The position numbers and the translations under genes are program-made. Source: Kordiimonadaceae bacterium (lineage in GTDB: Bacteria > Pseudomonadota > Alphaproteobacteria > Sphingomonadales > Kordiimonadaceae). From it: a DNA stretch of 64,000 bases. How positions within the stretch are numbered: position 1 is the stretch's first letter; each line of letters opens with the position of its first letter. The notes beneath the pieces were generated by a model. The model had not been told where the DNA came from. It did not search any database and was given only the letters and a program-made list of their open reading frames with translations. The stretch is from positions 806,001 to 870,000 of the forward strand of contig JAEPQB010000002.1 in NCBI GenBank assembly GCA_017640725.1. Reading direction: 5' to 3'. This document shows, piece by piece, positions 31,750 to 40,297 of this stretch.

Positions 31750-32023
31750 AACTGCTCTCCCCGGCTGTGGTTACCTGCGGCAGTGAGATTGCCACTTGTA
31801 CAGACGCTTATCATGCCAATACGGCAGGAAAATGTAAGTCCTATTTATGAGGCATCTCGGCAAAACCCTTCTCTCTGCTTCAAAAAGGTGCGACCATTGC
31901 AGCCGCGGTGATAATTCGCTAGAAAATATAAGAACTTATTGGGGGCTGCCCTGAGTGCCGCATAATTGGCCTGCCAGTTGCAAGGCAAAGTTATGCTGAA
32001 GATTGCGCTGGGATTTTGTCGAA

Positions 32024-33616
32024 ATGAATAATGTAACGCAGTTGATATTTGTAATTGGCTTCGCGGTTGCGGGCATACTAATTGCTGTCATTTTACCATT
32101 TGTTGGTGTTGCCAGCGCAACCGCCCAAGTGCTTGGTTTGCTTGTGTTTTTTGGCGCGTGGCAGGCGCAAAACACCTTCTTTGGCACCAAAGATGCGGTT
32201 GATGAGATCGACATGCACCGTGTCGATGAAATCGAAAAACTTGTGCTCAAGCTGAAAGAAGATGTTGAAGACCTGCAGGATGCGGTCGACGAGCAAAACG
32301 AAAAGGGCGACGCGAAAGACAAAAAACTCGTTACTGAGCTGAAAATGCTTCAAGAGTTTCTAATCCAGGTCATGCAGAAAGAAAGCAAGGGCGGCAAGGC
32401 TGCGAAACCGGCAAAGGCTGCACCCTCAGCACCGGCAAAAGATGACCAGATGACCGCGGAGGAGATCGAGGAGCTTGGTCTCGCGCCGGAAGAAGCAGCC
32501 ATGATTGTGGTTGACGATGAGGAAGAAACCGAAGCTCAGAGCGAAGAAGAAATTGCACGCGCGTTGGATGAAGCTGAAGAGGAAACTGCGTCCTTCGATG
32601 ACGACTTCGATGAAGAAACTAAGGACGACTTGGCTGACGAAGACAAAGATGAGAGTGACGCCGCGACTGCCCCCGCAGCCAAACCAGCAAATGAACCGAA
32701 ACCGGCACCTTCATCTGCACCAAAACCGCCAAAAGCTGCCGCACCAGCACCAGCACCGGCGCCTGTTCGCACAACTGCTGAGCCTGAAGAACCACGTCAG
32801 CGCAATCAAACGCATGCTCAGCGCCGCGCGGCAGCAGCCAAAAAACGTGCGCCTATTCGCTTAATCAAGCGGGAAGATCAGCTTCTTTCTGTCATCAAAA
32901 AATCTCTCTCTGACAATAGGGTGGACCTATACCTGCAGCCGATTGTGGCGTTACCGTCCCGTAAGACGGCCCATTTCGAATGCTTCTCGCGGGTCCGGGA
33001 TGAAGAAGGCCGCGTTGTCCTGCCCCGTCAGTATATGAAAGTGGCAGAAACGAAGGGATTGATCGGCACTATCGACAATTTGCTCCTGTTCCGGCTCATT
33101 CAACTGGTTCGCAAGCTGGGGCGCCGCAGACCCGATGTACGCTTTTTCATGAACATGTCGCGCTACTCGATTTCTGACCGTGAATTTCTGCCGCAATTCA
33201 TTGATTTCATGGCCTCTAACATCGAGTTTGCCGAGCGCATTGTTTTCGAGATTTCTCAAGAAGATTATATGACGCTTGAAGATGAAGAAATTGATCGTCT
33301 CGGCACACTGGGCCGCAAGGGCTTTGCCTTTTCCATGGACCTTGTGGACGATTTTGATCAGGATTTTGCCGAACTAGAGAAACGCAATTTCAAATTCATC
33401 AAATCTGATCTTACGGATGTGGTGGAACTGCACCCAGAGCCAGGCGAAATTGAAGAACAGCGTGATTATTTGCGCGCCCGCGGCATGCAACTCATTACCA
33501 GTAAGATCGAAAGCGAAGACATGGTTATCGAGGCTCTTGATAATCAGATCGAATTGGCGCAAGGCTATCTATTTGGTGAACCCCTGTCGGCTGATGAAAT
33601 CGATACCGACCTATAA
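32024..33616 (+). CDS. TipF-like protein with two membrane helices and a degenerate EAL domain
   Basis: 530 residues from the ATG at 32024; an earlier TTG is unlikely. Two membrane helices (about 6-24 and 28-46) precede a coiled coil (55-110), a long Ala/Pro/acidic linker (115-275) and an EAL-fold domain (about 285-525). The signature E-A-L is E319-C-F, and the usual DDFGTG loop reads DLVDDFDQD, though FEISQED, K-S-D and QGYLFG are retained. This argues for c-di-GMP binding or a structural role rather than hydrolysis. The layout matches Caulobacter TipF, a c-di-GMP-binding flagellar placement factor; cheY/cheZ lie 1 kb downstream. Confidence 0.8.
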   Translation: MNNVTQLIFVIGFAVAGILIAVILPFVGVASATAQVLGLLVFFGAWQAQNTFFGTKDAVDEIDMHRVDEIEKLVLKLKEDVEDLQDAVDEQNEKGDAKDKKLVTELKMLQEFLIQVMQKESKGGKAAKPAKAAPSAPAKDDQMTAEEIEELGLAPEEAAMIVVDDEEETEAQSEEEIARALDEAEEETASFDDDFDEETKDDLADEDKDESDAATAPAAKPANEPKPAPSSAPKPPKAAAPAPAPAPVRTTAEPEEPRQRNQTHAQRRAAAAKKRAPIRLIKREDQLLSVIKKSLSDNRVDLYLQPIVALPSRKTAHFECFSRVRDEEGRVVLPRQYMKVAETKGLIGTIDNLLLFRLIQLVRKLGRRRPDVRFFMNMSRYSISDREFLPQFIDFMASNIEFAERIVFEISQEDYMTLEDEEIDRLGTLGRKGFAFSMDLVDDFDQDFAELEKRNFKFIKSDLTDVVELHPEPGEIEEQRDYLRARGMQLITSKIESEDMVIEALDNQIELAQGYLFGEPLSADEIDTDL

Positions 33617-33634
33617 CCCTTAAAGAGATGGCAA

Positions 33635-34525
33635 ATGGCAAACTTGGACGGCAGCCCCGTGCAGCACATCAGGGGTCTGAGCGAAATCGCGCCTTCCCTT
33701 TCCCTTGTGATCTGTGATCTTTGGGGCGTAATGCACAATGGCCTGAAAGCGAACTCACAAGCTGTGCACGCCATCGAAGCTCTACGCGAGACAGGTGTTG
33801 CGAGTGTTTTCCTCTCAAATGCCCCGCGCCCGCGATATCATGTGCGCGATCAATTGATTGGAATGGGGGTTCCGCCGGTTCTGACAGATTTTGTGGTCAC
33901 GTCAGGGGGCCTTGCCCGCGATGCCGTGCGGCAAGAGTTTGACGGCGCAAAGCTTTATCACCTTGGGCCTGAAGGTGACAGCAACACGGTGGATGAACTG
34001 CCGATTGAGGAAGTGACCCATCCTGACTTTGCGGAAGTGATCCTGGCAACGGACCTGGACTTCCGCGAAATTGAAAACCACCGCAACTGGCTGAAGCGCG
34101 CATGCGAACGCGGTGTGCCGCTCTTGTGCGCCAACCCGGACCGCGTCGTTCACGTTGGGGACAAACTCTACACCTGCGCTGGCGCTGTTGCTGACTTGTA
34201 TGAAGAGATGGGCGGACCGGTGAGCTGGTTTGGCAAACCAACGCCCGAGTCGCTACAAACTTGCGTGAAAGAGCGGGGGCTGCCTGCTGACACAGCCGGC
34301 GACAAAATCCTGATGATCGGAGACAGCCTACAGACCGATATCGCTGGTGCTGAAGCCGCGGGCTTTAACAGCTTATTTATCGCTGGCGGCATTCACAGGG
34401 AAGAGTGGCCTTCTATCGAAGGGGCCCTGGACAGCAACGATACGCTTAGCGTGGACATGTTTGAAAAGTTGCTTGGGCCCGGCAAACCGCGCCCAGGTTT
34501 CATGATGAAAAATCTTGTTTGGTAG
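33635..34525 (+). CDS. HAD-superfamily class IIA hydrolase (TIGR01459 type)
   Basis: 296 residues. Motif I is D28-L-W-G-V, with the nucleophilic Asp present but the usual second Asp replaced by Trp, as is typical of this alphaproteobacterial subfamily. Motif II is FLSNAPRP, and the C-terminal GKPTPES...MIGDSLQTDIAGAEAAGF supplies motifs III and IV. The class IIA cap domain lies between. Related enzymes dephosphorylate small phospho-sugars or nucleotides; the substrate here is unknown, and the lost Asp could mean low phosphatase activity. It follows the TipF-like gene by 18 bases and is likely cotranscribed. Convergent with cheZ. Confidence 0.88.
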   Translation: MANLDGSPVQHIRGLSEIAPSLSLVICDLWGVMHNGLKANSQAVHAIEALRETGVASVFLSNAPRPRYHVRDQLIGMGVPPVLTDFVVTSGGLARDAVRQEFDGAKLYHLGPEGDSNTVDELPIEEVTHPDFAEVILATDLDFREIENHRNWLKRACERGVPLLCANPDRVVHVGDKLYTCAGAVADLYEEMGGPVSWFGKPTPESLQTCVKERGLPADTAGDKILMIGDSLQTDIAGAEAAGFNSLFIAGGIHREEWPSIEGALDSNDTLSVDMFEKLLGPGKPRPGFMMKNLVW

Positions 34526-34555
34526 TTTTATCAGACAGCCTGTCGACAAATGAGA

Positions 34556-35500
34556 CTAACCAAATAGGGCGTCGATGTCGTCCTGGCTGACTTCTTCCCC
34601 AGCAGGCAAGTTAACTTCAGCGTCGTCAGCTTTTTTCTCTTCTTTTTTCTCAGCTTCAGCTTCTTTTTTTGCTTTGAGATCAGCAACCGGGTCAAAATCC
34701 TCGTCGAACATAGCGTCCAACTCAGCCGGGTTAACTGCCTTTGGCGGCTTTGGAGCCGGTGGAGGAGCAGGTGCTGGTGCCGGGGCAGGTGCGGCTGCCG
34801 CAGGTTCTGGAGCCGGTGCAGGTGCTGGTGCCGGAGCGGGGTCCTGTGCAGCTGCCACCGGGCCACCATCCATCAGGCTGTCTACTGCCGTTTGGTCAAT
34901 ACCCTCACCTTTGAGAGCCGGACCAGAAAGAAGGGCCGCGTCGCCAGTTGGTTCCGCGTCTTCCATCGCAGCCTGAACATCTTCTTCGGTCACGCCCATC
35001 AAATTGCGCAGCTCCAGCACGCGCTGTTCGATGTGGGACAGTGTTTGCACGACCTTTGAAATTCGTTGTCCCGTGATGTCCTGGAAGGAACATGCCTCAA
35101 AGATGCGCATCACGGCATCCTGGGTAGTTGCCTGATAGGCCTCATGGTTTTCTGGATCAGCCCCCATAATTTCTTCGGCGGCTTCCATAATGGTGTTTGT
35201 TGCTTCTTCGGTTTGCTGAACGATTGCGTCAAGCTCAAGCCCGGCACGGGGAATGCGCGCACTTTCCAGGTCTACAGGCTGGAGAGAGGCAATTTCCTTA
35301 CGGGCATTGGTGATGTAATCGCTGAGCGCGCGACATTCCCGGTAAATCGAAGTGTCAATCGATCTGTAGAAAGCGTTCATTGTGCCGATCAGCACTTCTG
35401 TCACAGACGCTACTTCCGTCAGAGACATAGCAGCCGTGTTCTGCTTGCGCAGATTGTCGACCAACAATTCGATTTGTTTTGGGAGACCGCTGTCAACCAT
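34556..35500 (-). CDS. cheZ: CheZ-family CheY-P phosphatase with CheY-binding C-terminal tail
   Basis: 314 residues. The helical core (1-195) contains EACSFQ140DITGQRISKVV, where the Gln corresponds to catalytic Gln147 of E. coli CheZ. Residues ~215-285 are an Ala/Pro-rich then Lys/Glu-rich flexible linker. The extreme C-terminus VSQDDIDALFG is a CheY-binding peptide: CheZ proteins end in such a helix, and this one also closely resembles the FliM N-terminal motif SQxEIDALL. It removes phosphate from CheY-P to reset motor switching. The ATG overlaps the cheY stop codon (TAATG), so the two are coupled. Confidence 0.9.
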   Translation of the reverse strand: MVDSGLPKQIELLVDNLRKQNTAAMSLTEVASVTEVLIGTMNAFYRSIDTSIYRECRALSDYITNARKEIASLQPVDLESARIPRAGLELDAIVQQTEEATNTIMEAAEEIMGADPENHEAYQATTQDAVMRIFEACSFQDITGQRISKVVQTLSHIEQRVLELRNLMGVTEEDVQAAMEDAEPTGDAALLSGPALKGEGIDQTAVDSLMDGGPVAAAQDPAPAPAPAPAPEPAAAAPAPAPAPAPPPAPKPPKAVNPAELDAMFDEDFDPVADLKAKKEAEAEKKEEKKADDAEVNLPAGEEVSQDDIDALFG

Positions 35501-35886
35501 TAGAAGTCTCCGAGAACGGCCACCAGTTTGGTCTTGAGTGTCGCAGCGTTAAACGGCTTAACAATATAGTTGTTAACGCCAGCTTTTTTCGCGGCAATCA
35601 CGTTATCTGTTTTTGATTCCGCTGTAACCATGATGAAAGGAGTGTCTTTCAGTTGGTTGTCAGCGCGGACTTCTTTCAAAAATTCGTAGCCCGTCATTGG
35701 CTCCATGTTCCAATCAGAAATGATCAGACCATATTGCTTTGCGCGCGATTTCTCGAGTGCTTGCGCACCATCGGTTGCTTCGTCAACATTGTTGAAGCCC
35801 AATTGCTTAAGCAAATTGCGCACGATTCGTAGCATCGTTTTGTAGTCGTCGACGATCAGGATCGGCATACCCATATCAACGGCCAT
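35500..35886 (-). CDS. cheY: Chemotaxis response regulator CheY
   Basis: 128 residues, a stand-alone receiver. The full active site is visible: acidic pair D13-D14, phospho-acceptor D58, T88 and K110 in YIVKPF. NMEPMTGYEFLKEVR is the sequence typical of polar-flagellum CheY. CheY-P binds FliM at the flagellar switch; the partner phosphatase CheZ follows immediately. No receptor, cheA or flagellar gene is in the window, so this is a detached cheY-cheZ pair. About 300 bases upstream are free of genes. Confidence 0.95.
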   Translation of the reverse strand: MAVDMGMPILIVDDYKTMLRIVRNLLKQLGFNNVDEATDGAQALEKSRAKQYGLIISDWNMEPMTGYEFLKEVRADNQLKDTPFIMVTAESKTDNVIAAKKAGVNNYIVKPFNAATLKTKLVAVLGDF

Positions 35887-36184
35887 AATATTACCTCAGA
35901 CTTTTTAGTTGCACCTTTGACTAGCGGAACGGCCCAGTCGCGTCTTGTCTCCCGCCCCATAAATCGGACACTAGACCCGATGTAGTGAAGAATTGGTTAA
36001 CCGAAAGGTCACTAATATTCAATTAATTACCTGACGCGGTACTATAGTTTTTTAGCCGCTCCTCATAAAGGAATACCGCAAGCCGTGTGGGACGTCGATT
36101 CGAAACCGTAACAGATTTCTGGTTGAGCCAGCCCCCACGCTTGGTGTATCCAGCCGATAACACCGGGCCGCTCAAGGCTCGTTC

Positions 36185-37231
36185 ATGCAAGGATTATCGC
36201 CAGTGCGAGTTTTCCGTCATCCAGACGAATATACAGATTCAGACAGAGGTGCCATCGTTGCCCTTGGCAATTTCGACGGATTCCACCGCGGGCACCAGGT
36301 TGTCATCGGCGAAGCTGGAAGGCTGGCACGCCACATGGGCGTGAACCTGACGGTCGTTGTGACGGAACCGCACCCGGTCAGCTTTTTCGCCCCCAAAGCA
36401 CCCCCCTTCCGCCTCACGCCGTTTCGCGAGCGCGCGCAGCTGCTTGAGTCGTTCGGTGTCGACCAATTGCTGGTTTTGCCGTTCGACAAGGACCTTGCCG
36501 GCTTGGCCGCACAAGACTTTGTGCAGAACATTCTATTGGATGCCGTTGGCGCGCTGCATGTGTGTGTTGGCTATGACTATCGATTTGGCAAAGGCCGGGG
36601 TGGCGGCACGGATGTGCTTGGATACATGGGCGAGATGGAAGGCTTTGGCCTGTCGGTCATTCAACCGGTGACTGTTGGCCTGGAGGGGTATGCGGGTGAC
36701 GTATATTCCTCCACACTTGTGCGCAAAGCGCTGCAAAATGGTGAAGCCCGCAAAGCTGCCGCCCTTCTTGGCCATTGGTGGAGCATCAATGGCCGTGTCA
36801 GCGAGGGTGACCAACGTGGCCGTACAATCGGTTTCCCGACAGCCAACATCGAGCTAGGCGAAAGCCTTCAGCCAAAACTCGGCGTTTACGCTGTGCGCGT
36901 AGAGGTGGAAGAAGACGGGCGCTCCTACAACGGCGTTGCCAATGTTGGCAAGCGCCCGACATTCGACAAGCGCGACATATTGCTGGAAGCCCATCTGTTC
37001 GACTTCGAAGGCGACCTCTACAGCAAACATCTGCGCGTACAGCTGGTCGCGTTTTTGCGGGAAGAACAAAAGTTTGATGGCATAGAAGCGCTCAAGTCCC
37101 AGATAAAACAAGATAGCCGGGTCGCCAAAATCGTCCTGGCGGAACCAGAAAACGCCGCTGACCATCTGGAAGCCCCCTCGCTTGAACGCTATTTGGACCT
37201 TTTCCCAGCGCCGCACGTGCGGGCACGCTGA
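36185..37231 (+). CDS. ribF: Bifunctional riboflavin kinase/FMN adenylyltransferase RibF
   Basis: 348 residues. The N-terminal adenylyltransferase has ALGNFDGFHRGHQ (nucleotidyl-transferase HxGH-type), TEPHPVSFF, and YSSTLVRKAL; the C-terminal riboflavin kinase (from about residue 195) has GRTIGFPTANIEL, PKLGVYAV and the VQLVAFLREEQKF end. It converts riboflavin to FMN and then FAD. It lies upstream of ileS-lspA, a widespread proteobacterial order, though here three to four other genes intervene. No FMN riboswitch was seen upstream. Confidence 0.95.
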   Translation: MQGLSPVRVFRHPDEYTDSDRGAIVALGNFDGFHRGHQVVIGEAGRLARHMGVNLTVVVTEPHPVSFFAPKAPPFRLTPFRERAQLLESFGVDQLLVLPFDKDLAGLAAQDFVQNILLDAVGALHVCVGYDYRFGKGRGGGTDVLGYMGEMEGFGLSVIQPVTVGLEGYAGDVYSSTLVRKALQNGEARKAAALLGHWWSINGRVSEGDQRGRTIGFPTANIELGESLQPKLGVYAVRVEVEEDGRSYNGVANVGKRPTFDKRDILLEAHLFDFEGDLYSKHLRVQLVAFLREEQKFDGIEALKSQIKQDSRVAKIVLAEPENAADHLEAPSLERYLDLFPAPHVRAR

Positions 37232-37337
37232 ACACCCCAAACTGTCTGTTTGACATCAACAATCACGCACTTTTTCCACTTGAACTCTGTGCCATTCTTG
37301 GCAACCATTCAGGTTCAACAGCCTGTGGGGGGCGTAC

Positions 37338-38198
37338 GTGTTAAGAATTGTATCCTTTTGGATATTGATCAGTTTTGCTTGCCAAAATGTTATGGCGCAA
37401 TCGGTGGAATCAACGGCGCCTAAAGTTGCGACCTTCCTCGATTTTCCCCCGTACATTTCCGATGAAGAACCAGACGACGGCGTCCTGAGCGCGATCGTGA
37501 AGGAAAGTTTTGCGCTCGCAGGCGTTGAGCCGGAATACACGCTCGTGAACTGGCGCCGATCATACCGGGCTGTCGGCATCGGCGAAATAGATGCCTCATT
37601 TTCGTGGGCCTATAGCCCGGAACGCGCAGCGATGGTTCTTCTGTCGGAACCAATTTTCAGCATCTCTAACCAACTTCTGAGCACCTACCCTGATCTGACA
37701 GACTGGCGACAGTTAACAGAGCCGATGGAAGGCGCGGAAAAACCCATCCTATGTGTCCCTGTCGGCTGGAAAGTTGCCGTCGAAGTGCAGCAACTGATTG
37801 ACAAAGACCTGATCACACAGGTGTCACCCAGCCACCCGCGGTTTTGCATGGAGCTTGTGCATGCTGGTCGCACAAATATTGTTTACATGCCGCGGATGAC
37901 CGCCATCCACTTCCTGGAAAAAGTGCAAAATGATGAAAACGACACCCATAAGCATGAAATGCCAGAACTGTATGGCATTGAGGTACCGAGCGGCGTTGCG
38001 AACACACAGCATGTGATTTTTTCGAAGACTGAAAAAGGTGCCGCACTGAGGCAAAAATTTGATGCCGGGTTTCGCCAGCTAGTAAGCTCTGGTCGGTACC
38101 GCTCAATTTTGCAGCGTTTTCTGAATGACTACCCACCATCCGAACAGGATGCTATCTATCAAGAGCAAATAAAAGCTGGCATTCTGCCCGCAGAATGA
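37338..38198 (+). CDS. Periplasmic solute-binding protein, family 3-like
   Basis: 286 residues from a GTG preceded by a G-rich ribosome site. A signal peptide (about 1-20, VMA-QS) leads to a type II periplasmic binding fold: FLDFPPYISDEEPDDGVLS near the N-terminus, the hinge segment RRSYRAVGIGEIDASFSWAYSPERA, and a C-terminal lobe ending in FDAGFRQLVSSGRYRSIL. The family usually binds polar amino acids for ABC importers, but orphan members also serve as sensors or enzymes. No permease or ATPase gene is adjacent, so the role is open. Confidence 0.85.
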   Translation: MLRIVSFWILISFACQNVMAQSVESTAPKVATFLDFPPYISDEEPDDGVLSAIVKESFALAGVEPEYTLVNWRRSYRAVGIGEIDASFSWAYSPERAAMVLLSEPIFSISNQLLSTYPDLTDWRQLTEPMEGAEKPILCVPVGWKVAVEVQQLIDKDLITQVSPSHPRFCMELVHAGRTNIVYMPRMTAIHFLEKVQNDENDTHKHEMPELYGIEVPSGVANTQHVIFSKTEKGAALRQKFDAGFRQLVSSGRYRSILQRFLNDYPPSEQDAIYQEQIKAGILPAE

Positions 38199-38240
38199 AT
38201 AAGTGCGTAAAAACCACGAGTTCGACACGCCGGGGACACC

Positions 38241-38978
38241 ATGGAACTTTTGCTCGACTATAATATCTGGGTCAGTTTTTTAACGCTATCCGCTCTTGAG
38301 ATCATTCTTGGCATCGACAATGTGGTGTTTGTTGCACTTATGGTGCAGCACCTGCCCGACCAACAGCGGGAGCGCGCTCGCGTGCTGGGCCTTACCCTCG
38401 CGCTCGTAATGCGGATCGCCCTTCTGTTTGGTGTTGCCTGGATTATCAGCCTTCAGGAGCCTTGGTTTGAGATATTTGGCCAGGAGCTTTCCGGCAAAGA
38501 CATCCTGATGCTGATCGGTGGCGGTTTCCTGCTTTATAAAGGCACCAACAGCATTCATGACGAAGTCACCGGCGACTATAAAACCGACCTAAAAACAACG
38601 GTTTCCGGCGGTTTCATGTCGGTGGTGATGCAGGTTGTGTTCATCGATATTGTGTTCTCTTTCGACAGTGTGATGACCGCCGTTGGCCTTACGCTCGTTA
38701 TCCCCGTCATTGTTGCGGCGATGACGGTTGCCATGCTGGTTATGATTTTCTCCAGCGGTTTTATCGCCGGTATTATTGAAAAATATCCAACGCTCAAAAT
38801 CCTGGCGCTCGCCTTCATTATGCTGATCGGCGTATTCCTGGTCGCAGAAGGGCTCGGGTTCCACGTACCTAAGGGCTACATATATTTTGCTATGGCTTTT
38901 TCGCTTGGTGTCGAGACGCTCAATCTATTGTCGCGTGGCCGCCGCAAGAAAAAAGCTGCCAAACAAAACGAGAGCTGA
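38241..38978 (+). CDS. TerC-family integral membrane protein
   Basis: 245 residues with seven membrane helices and the TerC signature acidic residues in the membrane (ALEIILGIDNVVF in helix 1, IDIVFSFDSVMTA in the middle). It belongs to the YgdQ/YoaE-like branch. Members are implicated in metal ion export or metalation of exported proteins, notably manganese, and in tellurite resistance for the founding member. The specific role here is inferred. Its stop is one base before the GTG of the next gene, so the two form an operon. The C-terminal tail is strongly basic (RGRRKKKAAKQ). Confidence 0.9.
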   Translation: MELLLDYNIWVSFLTLSALEIILGIDNVVFVALMVQHLPDQQRERARVLGLTLALVMRIALLFGVAWIISLQEPWFEIFGQELSGKDILMLIGGGFLLYKGTNSIHDEVTGDYKTDLKTTVSGGFMSVVMQVVFIDIVFSFDSVMTAVGLTLVIPVIVAAMTVAMLVMIFSSGFIAGIIEKYPTLKILALAFIMLIGVFLVAEGLGFHVPKGYIYFAMAFSLGVETLNLLSRGRRKKKAAKQNES

Positions 38979-38979
38979 C

Positions 38980-39447
38980 GTGCGCAAGTTTCTGAAATTA
39001 TGGATCGTTTGCGCCACGTTTTTCGCCTCTTCAGCGGGGGCGTTAGCATCTGATGAAGACGCCGTCCGGGACCGAATGCAAGCATGGCTTGGCGCCTTTA
39101 ACGCCAAGGACGCAGACCAGTTGGCGACGCTATATAGCGACAAGGTCTATTATGCGAACAACGGCAGCAAGCTCGCGCTAAATGCACGCGATATCATCGA
39201 AAACTACCGCGCCCAATTCACCGTTGCGCCTGATGTGACAATTGATTTCAAGGAGGAACTTGTCGCGGCCGGACCACGTTTCGGTCATATTGCTGGACAG
39301 TACCGCGTTAACATCCCGCAAGAGGACGGTTCCCTGCAACAGGCGTTTGGGCGCGTGCTGCTCGTTTTCGAACGCATCAACAATAAATGGCTGTTGGTCG
39401 TTGATTTTGACAACCAGGGCAGCGACCTAAACGCCCAGTCTTTCTAA
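38980..39447 (+). CDS. Exported SnoaL/DUF4440-like (NTF2-fold) protein
   Basis: 155 residues from a GTG at 38980, one base after the terC stop, with GAGAG upstream. A signal peptide ends near residue 23 (ALA-SD). The mature part is a cone-shaped NTF2-like domain: an AVRDRMQAWLGAFNAKDADQLATLYSDKV helix pair, then strands ending in the RVLLVFERINNKWLLVVDFDNQ hairpin. The fold covers many small-molecule binding proteins and enzymes, and no catalytic set can be picked out. Coupled to the TerC gene, so it could be a periplasmic partner. Confidence 0.78.
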   Translation: MRKFLKLWIVCATFFASSAGALASDEDAVRDRMQAWLGAFNAKDADQLATLYSDKVYYANNGSKLALNARDIIENYRAQFTVAPDVTIDFKEELVAAGPRFGHIAGQYRVNIPQEDGSLQQAFGRVLLVFERINNKWLLVVDFDNQGSDLNAQSF

Positions 39448-39526
39448 CATATTTAGATTTTTTTAATTCTCCCCGACTAGCATCTGAAAAAAATGACAGA
39501 TATAGTGCCGGTGGGGTTGAGTATTA

Positions 39527-40069
39527 ATGTCTGTAGATCTGTTTCCAAAGCTGTCGATTTTGCTTGCACTTTCCAATGGGCAAGCAGCCGAAGCGTTCAA
39601 GCCGATTTTGCGCTCTAACGGCGTTGGCAAGGCCATCGCGGTTGAAAGCAACTATGACGCGCTTGCCAAGCTCAAAGAACAAAACTTCAATATGATTGTG
39701 ATCGACGACCGGTTCCCGGAACTGGGCGGCTTTGATTTCTGTCGGTTTCTGCGCCTGACCAACATCAGTGTGTCGGTGGCACCGATCATTCTTGGGCTGC
39801 ACAACCCTGATCAAAACAGTGTTCTGAAAGCGCGCGATGCGGGCGCAACCAAAATCGTGGCCATGCCGCTCACGGGCCAAACCTTAATCAAGGCTGTTTC
39901 AAGCACTTTGAACGAGATCAAACCAATTGTGCAGGACAGCTCCTACAATGGTCCGGACCGGCGCAGGGTGGCGGCAAAACCATACTCAGGGCCAGAGCGT
40001 CGCAAGGACCAGTCCAAGATCATTTCCGTTGAACAGCAACGCAGGGCGATGTTCGGCATCAAAAGCTGA
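39527..40069 (+). CDS. Degenerate receiver-domain protein with repeated GPxRR motifs
   Basis: 180 residues. Residues 8-130 have the CheY fold, with an Asp pair D60/D61 at the phosphorylation position and a PL motif in place of KPF. The acidic pair after the first strand is missing (LLALSNG), so phosphorylation is doubtful. The C-terminal ~50 residues carry two copies of a basic motif, YNGPDRRRV and YSGPERRKD, spaced 16 residues apart, resembling the arginine motifs that precede or bind c-di-GMP in PilZ-type contexts. A terminator follows at 40107-40134. It is probably a signalling adaptor; the partner is unknown. Confidence 0.75.
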   Translation: MSVDLFPKLSILLALSNGQAAEAFKPILRSNGVGKAIAVESNYDALAKLKEQNFNMIVIDDRFPELGGFDFCRFLRLTNISVSVAPIILGLHNPDQNSVLKARDAGATKIVAMPLTGQTLIKAVSSTLNEIKPIVQDSSYNGPDRRRVAAKPYSGPERRKDQSKIISVEQQRRAMFGIKS

Positions 40070-40106
40070 CATGGCGCCTATGTTTCCGCTCGACAGCCAA
40101 TCGCAG

Positions 40107-40134
40107 GGCTGATAAAGCTTTCAGCCATGTTTTT
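40107..40134 (+). terminator. Rho-independent terminator after the receiver gene
   Basis: GGCTGA/TCAGCC stem (40107-40112 and 40121-40126) with an AT-rich loop and a T6 run at 40129-40134. It ends the receiver-protein transcript. Confidence 0.75.
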
Positions 40135-40197
40135 TGACCGGAATTCAGCGCAATTGAACGCGCCCTTGGGCATAGACCCAACAATACGAATTACTGG

Positions 40198-40230
40198 CCC
40201 GGCGCTCTAGAAGCGACCGGGAGATTTTTT
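40198..40230 (+). terminator. Second terminator-like hairpin, upstream of ileS
   Basis: CCCGG-CGCT (40198-40206) pairs with AGCG-A-CCGGG (40212-40221) with a single bulged A, followed by T6 at 40225-40230. It lies 68 bases before the ileS start and 64 bases after another terminator. It may be an attenuator of ileS or the end of a short RNA. Confidence 0.7.
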
Positions 40231-40297
40231 ATTTCACTTATTAATGCGAAACCGAGGCGCATAATTCCAAGCGTCCGTTATGATGAGACGACATTCC

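Noticed and set aside
36100-36184. Possible FMN riboswitch or tRNA-like GATTCGAAACC before ribF
   Set aside because: No conserved RFN-element blocks and no cloverleaf can be drawn.
40166-40200. T-box riboswitch controlling ileS
   Set aside because: The conserved T-box sequence is absent; only generic hairpins are seen, so only an unspecified attenuator is proposed.
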